Source of the DNA: Protopterus annectens
Lineage: Eukaryota > Chordata > Ceratodontiformes > Protopteridae
Direction: 5' to 3'
Assembly (NCBI RefSeq): GCF_019279795.1
Contig: NC_056730.1
Span: forward strand, 610,669,541-610,733,540
DNA: 64,000 bases
The translations under genes were made by a program, and so were the position numbers. This document shows positions 55,812 to 64,000 of the stretch, piece after piece. Each line of letters starts with the position of its first letter. The stretch's first letter is position 1. Under the pieces are notes generated by a model, which was given only the letters and a program-made list of their open reading frames with translations, did not search any database and was not told the origin of the DNA.

Positions 55812-57678
55812 TTACAAGCTTAGCCAAGTTTTACCATTATTTCTGTGAACAGCACATATTGACCCTGTCCAAGAGGGACACAGTTGAAACCCCTGGGATG
55901 AATTTATGGTTATCCATCCAATCATCCAAATTGTGTTTGAGGAGGGCCAATGAGGTGCTCTGTTTAAATGAAGTGGGAGTCTGTTCCAAAGGTGTGGTAA
56001 CCTCTGGGAGACAAATCTGTCTGTGCAGCAGGTTCTATTATTGTCACATACCAGGTTAAGGTCTTTAGACAAAGTAACCTTTGTACTATTTGACTTGCAG
56101 ATATGCAGCATTTCTAATAAAGCAGGGTGAGAGATTGCCTTATATGCAAGGCAGAGATTGCCTTTGAGTAGTCTGTATGAAACAGAATGAAGTGACAGTG
56201 ATTTCAGATGATCCACATAGGACAGATGCTGAAGACCTTGAAATTTCCTTGTGAGGAACCTTTGTGGTGTTTCCAATTGCTGCAGGTGCTTGGAAAGGTA
56301 CACACCAAAAGGGGCATTGTACTCAATTATTGGCCTGATGAGGGAAGAGTACAGGGAGGTTATAACTTCTTTTTTTTTGGAGGCAGTGCCCTTACTTATG
56401 AGATGAGCAATATAGAATGCCCTTCTCATCACTGTGGAGACATGATGATCAAAGGTAAGGTTGCTGTCAACCTGTGACCCCCAGTCTCTCACCACTGAAT
56501 GCATTATTAGGGTGTTGCTGCTGGTGTGGTAGTTACGAAAGGGATGATAATACATTTTTTTCATTGAGTTTAAGGCCATGACATTGGCAGCAATCATTTG
56601 TTTGTGTAAAACCATCTTGTAGGATGTTAACACCATTTGGAGATACTGTGTCAACTCCCAATTTGCAGTTATCAGCAAACTTTATCAGCCACAGACCTTT
56701 AGTTTTTGCCTGTACTTTGGAGAACTAGATTCCAAACAGTAGAGGTCCCAAGCCTGATCCTTGTGGAACACTACTGGTTACAGGTCTGCTGTTGGAGTTG
56801 GATTCCCCTATTTTGACTATGTGGGTTCTATCAGTGGGCCAGTTAGTGACCCATCTAATGATATAAGGGTTGATACCTAGCTGGGTGAGTTTGTCAGTGT
56901 TGTCTGAGTGGTGGATAGTGTCAAAAGCCTTGGGTAAGTCTAGATAGGCTGTATGCACAGATTTCCCCTAGTCCGCGGCCTTGGTAACTGTCTCATAGAA
57001 GTCCACCAGGTTTAACAGGCATGATCTCCCTTTGAAAAATCGAAACTGAGTAGGGTCATGTGTTTGGAGATTACTTATATCATTGTTGTTAAGGTCCATG
57101 ATGATTTGCTCCATGGCTTGCAGATAAAGCTAGTCAGGCTAATAAGTCTATAGTTCCTGGGGTCAATGGAATCACTAAATTTATGCAGGGGGATAATGGT
57201 GGCCATTTTCCAAGATGAAGCCAGTGCTTAGTCTATGATTGAAAAGCATATACAATGTTGTTGCTAATTCTTGTTGGAGCCCATGTAAGATGCAACCTGT
57301 GATGTTATCAGGTCCCATAGATGCTGTGTTTTTGGCCTTAGAGAGGGCATTTATGACCTGCTCTTTAAAGATACAAGGTAGAGGACAGGTGGTAGGGATG
57401 TCATGAGGTATGTGTAGTGGGGACAGGGGAGTGAAGTTTTCACAGAACCTGTCGGACAACAGATTAGCTATTTCCACAGGCTCAGTATATTTGGTATCAT
57501 TAACTACCAGTTCAGCACAAATCTGGGCCTTTCCTTTTAGGTTACAGATGTAAGTAAAGAACGCCTTATGATTGTCCTTAGTTGAGGAAGCTAATTTGGA
57601 TTCGTAGTTTGCTTTGGAGGACTTCACAAGAAGTCTTATTTGCTTGTCATTACAGCTGAGTGACGTCTCCAGGCATTT
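55812..57678 (-). pseudogene. LINE E reverse transcriptase, broken
   Basis: Pieces in order on the minus strand: SSKANYESKLASSTKDNHKA (57627 onward), KNTASMGPDNITGCILHGLQ, AYLDLPKAFDTIHHSD (56958 onward, first Asp, Pro replacing Ala) and TSSVPQGSGLGPLLFGI. The FADD region at about 56680 is split by a frameshift. Then VRDWGSQVDSNLTFDHHVST and HLQQLETPQRFLTRKFQ through to the C-terminus at 55812. At least four frameshifts. Confidence 0.75.
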
Positions 57679-57679
57679 C

Positions 57680-57970
57680 TGCAGTTACCTCCTATTGCAC
57701 CTCTAGGTGTCAGATATTGCCTGTACATATTTACATTCATAATTCCAAAACCATGCTACATACAAGGTATCAGAATATTTTATCTTGAGGCATACATAAT
57801 GGCAAACACAAATGTATTGATATATGACCTCTGTCAATTAGTACTGGTTAGAACTGTAAGGTGATAACTTCATTTTTTAAAGGCTGAAGCCACACCCGCT
57901 GGGAGTTAAAGGTATGCACTCCAAAGAGCTCTACTGGAGGGAATGAGTTAAGCTGAAGAGGGAGTGTTTC
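57680..57970. mobile_element. ~290-bp unidentified insertion in LINE E
   Basis: LINE E coding sequence is continuous on both sides of this block when compared with LINE B, but the block has no LINE similarity. No clear TIR, tail or tRNA-like head was found. Confidence 0.4.
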
Positions 57971-57974
57971 CAGT

Positions 57975-58245
57975 TTAGGGCTCACTCCCTCTTACTCTTA
58001 GACAGCAATTTCTTCCTCTTATTGTAAAGCCTGTTAATGGCAGTTGTCCACCAGGCAGGATTGCTCTTCCTTGAGGAGCTTGTTTTGGTCCTGTTAGGTA
58101 CATCCGAGTCAATGCAGTTGTACATGTGTTTCTATAAATCATTGGTGTAGAACTGGGCATAGTTGCCAGTTCCATCTGAGGAGGTAGGTGCCAGTACTTC
58201 AGTGACACCAGCATCTATAGGTTTCTCCCCCAAGAATGAGTTTCT
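57975..58245 (-). pseudogene. LINE E linker region (start of the truncated copy)
   Basis: Minus strand, in mixed frames: a MYNCIDSDVPNRTK-like stretch and AWWTTAINRLYNKRKKLLSK, matching CMDSAILERTK and ASWTAAINRLYNQRKKKLLS of LINE B. Confidence 0.6.
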
Positions 58246-59164
58246 TAGTCCCAAATCGTGGTGGTTAATACCTTCTGAACTACCTATAAATTAGCAGTGT
58301 CTTCATTAATTCTTTTGCAGCTCAGTATGAAGGGTTTCTCTGCATTCATAACCACTGAATTCTGCTGCACTGCTGTGTTTTAACTTGCACAGAATTCAAC
58401 TCTGTAATCGCTGCAAGCTGGATATTAATATGAAGAGTCACTGTGCCTTGAGTTTATATTTGAAAAAAAACTATCCCCATTAAGGGTTCATATACCACTA
58501 TACTTTTCATATAAGTACTCACCTCTGAGTAGATAAGGAAGAAGTAATACTGTGAGGAGAATTGTAGTAATCTCAAAAAATGTTACTGTCCTTTCTGTTC
58601 TTTCAAAGAAAAACAAATGCATATAAAGTTGCATTAGACTTGTACTGAATCAAGATAAAAGGGGAAAAGTTTGCATTGAACTTGACTTTTAAGAAAAGCA
58701 CAATATGTAAAACAAAAGTAAATAATATAATTATGTTTGCCATTGTGAAAATACTGTTGCAGCTTGCATTTTTAAGTAAGCCATGCTTTGTGACTGTTCG
58801 CATTGTTGCAGAGTCTGCATTTTGAAAGTTCTAGTTAGATCAATATTCAAATATAGAACTGTGAAAATGTGTTTTTGTGTTTAGGCCTAGTGTTTGTGGA
58901 GGCTGTGTGTCTGAGCACATGTTCAGGGACATCTTGGTTTAGCCAAAGACATGAGGCAATTCAGTGAGAGAGGATTGTTTAAGGTCATTGGCTGACTGAG
59001 GTCACCTGGACTACAGCTTAGAGTAAGCACCTCAATGGTTCTTTTGAGCTTTTTTTTTAAAGTTGTTTCAGGTTTCAACTTTCTGTTACCTAAGAAGTTA
59101 AGTTTGTGAGTGTTTCTGCCATTTCACACTGAGCTAATCGAAGGAAGGACACTGAGCAAACTTG
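58246..59164. other. Unassigned AT-rich spacer
   Basis: No repeat family, gene or RNA recognised. Confidence 0.5.
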
Positions 59165-59722
59165 GATCTATAATAAATTTCTCCAAAGCCAACTTCACGC
59201 TTCTTAACACAGAAGTGGCAAACTTCACGACACCCATGCTGACAGACAATAGAGGTATGACTGCTGAATCCTACGCAAATGCACTTTATAAGCACTTACA
59301 CAAATGCATGGATCGTGCAATCCCAAACAGAACCAAGATGCTATCCTCCAATAAAAGGAAGCCAGTCGGTCCCCTGCCATAAACAAACTGTACAACAGAA
59401 GAAAGAAATTGTTGCAAAAAAGAGTAAAATCCCATGATTGGAGAAACTCCCTGGTCAGCCTTAGTAAGAAGCTGAGATCCCTCATAAAATCCTCCAAAGC
59501 TACTTATGAAAACAAAATCACCACTGACTCTAAAGACAACCACAAATCATTCTATAGCTATGTCAAGAATCTCAATGGCAACACTCAGATCTGCTCTGAG
59601 TTACAGCACAATGGCACTAAATATACAGAACCAACTGATATTGCCAACATCCTGGCAGATAGGTTCAGTGCTAACTTTACCCCCCTCTCATCCTCTAAAG
59701 GGTCCATCTCTGTACTGGAGGA

Positions 59723-59847
59723 GGTTGGCATAATAGTTAAGGTGTTCACCTTACAGACACAAGGTGCAAGGTTTGATTCTCACTTGGGGTAACTGGCTAG
59801 GCTAAAAATGGCCCACAAGGGCAGTTAGCCTAGTACTAAACTATGAA
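59723..59847 (+). mobile_element. tRNA-derived SINE sharing the LINE 3' tail
   Basis: The head GGTTGGCATAATAGTTAAGG (A-box-like) and GCAAGGTTTGATTCTCACTT (B-box-like) indicate tRNA origin. The 3' half GGCTAGGCTAAAAATGGCCC and GGGCAGTTAGCCTAGTAC ends in CTATGAA. It matches the LINE C 3' end, including the hairpin. Length about 125 bp. Confidence 0.8.
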
Positions 59848-61400
59848 GAAAGCAAACTTCCTGTAATCACGGCTGCACAGGTAAAAAACACACTCTCCAA
59901 AGCCAAGAACACAGCATCCATGGGACCTGACAACATCCCAGGCTGTGTTCTAAATGAACTACAGAACCATGTAGTACCATGTTCAGTCATAGCCTCACCT
60001 CAGGCTATTTGCCCACTGAATGGTGCACAGCAACGGTTATCCCACTCCATAAAGGGGAAGCCACCACGGACCCCAGAAACTACTGCCCCATTAGCCTGAA
60101 GAGCCTGGTCTGCAAGGCTATGGAACGTATCATCATGGAACGTATAAACAATGACATTGGTAATCTCCAAACTCAGGACCCCACCCAGTTCGGGTTTGTA
60201 AAAGGCAGATCATGTCTCCTAAACCTGATAGACTTCTTTGAAGCAGTCACCAAAGCCGTAGATGAGGGTAAGGTGGTTCACACAACCTATCTAGATCTCA
60301 CCAAGGCTTTCAACACCATCCCCCACTCTGAAATTATAGATAAACTCACTAAACTAGGTATAAATCCCTATGTCACAAGATGGGTTGCTAACTGGCTCAC
60401 TGACAGAATCCACACTGTGAAAGTAGCAGACTCCAAATCCAACTTCAGACCAGTGACAAGTGGAGTACCACAGGGTTCAGTCCTGGGTCCTCTCCTGTTT
60501 GGTCTCTACTTCTCTGAAGTACAGGCTAACACAGAAGGTCTTTGGCTAACGAAATTCGCAGATGACTGCAAACTAGGAGCCATGATCAAAACTCCAAAAT
60601 ATGTGGACATCCTACAAAAGAGCCTCGCTGAGACAGATGACTGGTGTCAAATCCATGGCCTCAAGCTCAATGCCAAAAAGTGCCTTGTCATCCCTTTGGT
60701 AAAAACTCTGTACCCATGAACTACCACATAGGCGGTAGTCTACTTAACACCGAACGTGTGATAAGAGATCTTGGGACATAGGTGGACAGTAGTCTCTCCT
60801 TTGATAATCACATCACCACAGTAGTCAGGAAATCCTTCTACGTGGCACACCTCATCACAAAAGGTTTCTCATCCAGGAAAAAAGAGGTCATTGTTCCCCT
60901 CTACTCGTCACTCATTAGACCCATTATAGAGTACAACGTCCCTTTTGGTATGTACCTCACAAGACATCTGCAACAACAGGAATGGCTGCAGAAATATCTC
61001 ACAAAGAGGATTACTGGCCTCAGATGCCCTACGCAGACCGTCTCAAAAAACTGCAGCTTTACTCCGTCGCATGTTGCTTACTCAGAGGTGATCTCTGCCT
61101 AACACACAAAGCTATGTCAAACCCAGAGATTTTGGACAAGCTCCACTTAAAGAAATCCCAATCCCTATGAGCTACACACTCTAGGGACCTAAACCTTGTC
61201 ACCACAATAAATAGAACATGCTGGAGGGATAGATTCCTGTCCCAGAGACTTCCCATACTCTGGAACAAACTACCTATCTATATCAAACAAAGCTCCTCAT
61301 TAGCACACTTTAAGAAGAATCTTGATGATTGGATGGGAGAAAGGAAATTCACCCCAGGTATCACTTCTGTGGCTCTGCTCGACAGTGGCACAGGAAAATA
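59848..61400 (+). pseudogene. LINE F reverse transcriptase
   Basis: The longest open piece (59979-60719, about 246 codons) covers the catalytic RT: SLVCKAMERIIMERINNDIG, TQFGFVKGRSCLLNLIDFF, TYLDLTKAFNTIPHSEI (the first Asp is kept; the usual AFDT is AFNT), SGVPQGSVLGPLLFGLYFS, LTKFADDCKLG with the Asp pair, and HGLKLNAKKC. Frameshifts at about 60715 and 60980 and a stop near 61168 interrupt the post-RT region (LQQQEWLQKYLTKRI). Upstream, 59880-59980 encodes NTASMGPDNIPGCVLNELQ in another frame. Confidence 0.8.
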
Positions 61401-61500
61401 ATTTTCTTGGGTGGCGAAAGCCAGGATACCTTTTGGCTAGGCTTATGTAGGACCTAGGGCCAATAGCCTAGTACCTACCTATGGACCTATGAACCTTTGA

Positions 61501-62694
61501 AAATAGAAAGGGTATGTTTTAAAATTTTGACTTAAGCCACAAAAAAATCTGTTTAGAGAGATTATAAGGAGAGGGGATGTCTGTTACAAAAGCTACAGGA
61601 GTTACTGCTTTGTTTGCTGGAAGATACCCTTAGAGAGAGTGCGGCTTGTAAAGTTAGTGATGTTGCAGTTTGGACTGAAAATCCTGCAAAAGCAAGATCA
61701 CATAACATATTTAGCTAGAATCAATTTCTAGAATATATGTTAGATTTTTTCTGACCGTCTTCTATTGTTTTTTAATACTTTCTTTTCAGTTTCTTATGCA
61801 AGCCTTTTACTGTCTGTATAATTAATTTGAAAGTAAATGCTTAGACTTGCTTATTTCAAGTAAAAAATTATATTATTCATATATAAGGCTTGTACCTAAT
61901 GTTCTGTTTATTAGCTTAAGTGTTTATGCATTTTAATGTGTACCACCAGCCTGTGTGGCACCCATCCTACAAAAAGTGAGTGCTGAAAGCTAATTGCTAC
62001 CGCTTACAATATTTAAATGTTAGTCCATTTTAAAAGTAAATTCCAAAGTGCGTGTTTCTTTTTAGTTTTGATTAACATTTGGCATCATACATTAATGTTT
62101 GGGAAGGAGGATTTGGTACTGCAGCGTTAACTATTGACCCTCATACAGAAAACTATTGTATGAATGTGTGTGCAAAATAATGCTGTCAGGAAAACTGCTT
62201 TAAAGGGAACTAGGCCCTGTTACAGGTGGGTGAAATCCAGGAAGGTCTGAGGTTATATATGTAGTTGTGAAGTATGGCGCTTATTTGAGTGCTGCAGTTA
62301 TTGCTTATTACTCAAGGCAGCACTGCATATCTACTGCATATCATTAAGTCAGGTACCTCTCTGTGTTATCTAATACCATTGGTGAGATTCAGTTCTATAC
62401 TGCTGGTTCCATTACAGGAAGGTATTGACAACAGTAGTGCAGGTGTTATAGTCCATAACCTCGTCCATCACATGTACTGTTAAAGAGAAGTATCTGTACC
62501 TACTTTTATGTCTCCTTATCATGCAAAACTGAAGTCAGTTTATCCAGTTGCAACTGTTTTGTGCTCAATCGTGGCTCTGTTTTAGTCATCTTTTGTGGGA
62601 AGCAGGGATAGAACTGTATATTAAGAAGCAACAACATTTTTAACTTTTCTACAACTTCAGGAGTTCCTGAAGAGTCAATGGTATAATTTATTTT
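61501..62694. other. Unassigned AT-rich spacer
   Basis: Nothing recognised beyond short chance open frames. Confidence 0.5.
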
Positions 62695-63750
62695 TAACAC
62701 CAGATTTTCTCCGCTATACAGGATTCCAGTAAAGGCAGTCCCACAACCCGTTCGTAATAGCAGTAGTCTCCGTAAAGAACTGTTCAGTCCACGACCATGT
62801 AATAATTAATATAGTTTGTTCTTGAGAACTGTTTGCACATAACTGCACAGTGACATCAAACTTCTGCATTGTATGCTTCAGGAAGCTATTATGTAGACTT
62901 TTTTTGGTTAAACTGTTTTGGATTTGGAGATGCAGTTCAATTGTATTTGAGATGTCATTTTGTACTTGAAGAATGTAGCAGTACCCTCTGTTATTGTGAA
63001 GTCGTGGTTGAGTCTGGTAGCAATGATGTGATTCCACACACAAAGTGTTTAAATTTACGTTAGCGTGCGTCGCCTATGTTGTTACAGGTCTTGCAGCTGT
63101 AAAAGTGGGGTCCCTCCTCCTCGCTCTATGGTTCTGGTGCCTATGAACCTAAAACATCATGGCGAGCACACTCTGGGTTGGATGCTCGGGAGCTGGGAGG
63201 AATATCTTAGTTAAAGTTTTTTTTTTTTTTTAAACTAAGGTATTCCTCCCAGCTCCCGAGCATCCAACCCAGAGTGTGCTCGCCATGATGTTTTAGGTTC
63301 ATAGGCACCAGAACCATAAAGCGAGGAGGAGGGACCCCACTTTTACAGCTGCAAGACCTGTAACAACATAGGCGATGCACTCTAACGTAAATTTAAACAC
63401 TTTGTGTGTGGAATCACATCATTGCTGCCAGACTCACCCACGACTTCACAATAACAGAGGGTACTGCTACATTCTTCAAGTACAAAATGACATCTCAAAT
63501 ACAACTGAACTGCATCTCCAAATCCAAAACAGTTTAACCAAAAAAAGTCTACATAATAGCTTCCTGAAGCATACAATGCAGAAGTTTGATGTCACTGTGC
63601 AGTTATGTGCAAACAGCTCTCAAGAATAAACTATGTTAATTATTACATGGTCGTGGACTGAACTGTTCTTTACGGAGACTACTGCTATTACGAACGGGTT
63701 GTGGGACTGCCTTTATTGGAATCCTGTATAGCGGAGAAAATCTGGTGTTA
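62695..63750. mobile_element. 1.05-kb near-perfect palindrome (fold-back element)
   Basis: Two arms of about 515 bp mirror each other around an A/T core at about 63205-63245 (a run of T flanked by TTAAAG and TAAAC). The arms differ at only a few positions. Outer ends are TAACACCAG / CTGGTGTTA, consistent with an ACACCAG terminus and a TA target duplication, as in Tc1/mariner-type fold-back elements. The single-base differences change open frames on the two arms (109 versus 84 codons), which I take as non-coding. Confidence 0.85.
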
Positions 63751-64000
63751 CTAGTTTTCAACGTATTTCTCCGTTCTTCCATTCTGTGTGTTTTTAATAA
63801 TTTATTTTTAAACAGAAGTAATTCTTTATGGATCTCTTTCTTGCCATGTATGTTTCAACCTAACCCTGTATAATTCTGCAAACTGGTTTAGTACAGAAAA
63901 CCACTGCAAACCAGAACACTATGCTAAGCTAATAGATTAATTCCACATGTCCCTGCTTATGGGTCTTTGATAAATACAGCAATCCTACATTAGCAGACAC
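63751..64000. other. Unassigned window end
   Basis: No feature recognised. Confidence 0.5.

Larger units (their letters stand above)
55765..58245 (-). mobile_element. LINE E, 5'-truncated CR1/L2-group element
   Basis: Minus-strand copy that starts at the endonuclease-RT linker (about 58245) and reaches the family 3' end at about 55765 (GGCTAAGCTTG ... AGCCTAGTAAC on the minus strand). A ~290-bp unrelated block (57680-57970) is inserted in the linker. The 5' truncation is typical of LINE insertion. Confidence 0.8.
59165..61500 (+). mobile_element. LINE F, 5'-truncated CR1/L2-group element with SINE
   Basis: Begins at the endonuclease-RT linker (NFSKANFTLLNTEVANF) and runs through the RT to the family 3' end with the hairpin (61437-61471) and CTATGAACC tail. 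A SINE of the same family as the one at 2928 is inserted at 59723-59847. Confidence 0.85.

Noticed and set aside
59723..59800. tRNA gene
   Set aside because: Only A- and B-box-like parts of a tRNA-derived SINE; no cloverleaf acceptor pairing, and it is joined to a LINE tail.
62714..63629. Two paralogous small genes on opposite strands
   Set aside because: They are the same sequence on the two arms of a palindrome; single-base differences alter the frame length.

Overview
This is repeat-dominated vertebrate-type DNA. No rRNA, tRNA gene, bacterial gene or secure host gene was recognised. Almost everything with coding character belongs to retrotransposons: CR1/L2-group LINEs with a zinc-ribbon/SGNH-esterase ORF1, DIRS elements with a tyrosine recombinase, Penelope-like elements (PLEs) with a GIY-YIG endonuclease, one R4/Dong-like fragment, tRNA-derived SINEs and terminal-inverted-repeat (TIR) DNA transposons. 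This mix, with deep nesting and AT-rich spacers, suggests a very large vertebrate genome such as a salamander, caecilian or lungfish. That is an inference; the sequence does not settle the species.

Layout. 1-3865: LINE A, with 5' tandem monomers, ORF1 and endonuclease but most of the reverse transcriptase (RT) deleted; a SINE sits inside it. 3923-4143: a small TIR element. 4152-10080: spacer with minisatellites and three weak exon candidates near 6.5-7.0 kb. 10080-11500 (minus): R4/Dong-like fragment. 12125-15553: LINE B. 16789-30795 (minus): DIRS element Z, whose gag is split by LINE C (24210-30125), the best-preserved LINE here. 30796-32403 and 52030-53965: the two halves of an old LINE D.

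The gap in LINE D (32404-52029) is a nested stack. PLE-0 (minus) holds PLE-1 (32747-36715, itself hit by a hAT-like element at 35283-35993) and DIRS X (36966-51459). DIRS X is split by PLE-2 (39789-42784, minus, RT intact) and by DIRS Y (42925-48388). Further on: LINE G fragment (53965-54415), LINE E (55765-58245, minus), LINE F with its own SINE (59165-61500), and a nearly perfect 1.05-kb palindrome (62695-63750).

How the parts relate. The LINE would prime reverse transcription at target DNA, probably recognising its own 3' hairpin; the SINEs carry the same 3' tail and so are probably mobilised by it. The DIRS elements keep inverted terminal repeats (ITRs) plus an internal complementary region (ICR) matching both ends, which is the known DIRS circle-formation arrangement. 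The most interesting coding signal is in the LINE: ORF2 lies in the -1 frame of ORF1, and a T TTT TTA heptamer sits in the correct register at the end of the ORF1 esterase domain. This suggests programmed -1 frameshifting rather than reinitiation. Nearly all ORFs carry stops or frameshifts; the cleanest are the PLE-2 RT/endonuclease (721 codons) and the LINE C RT (468 codons).
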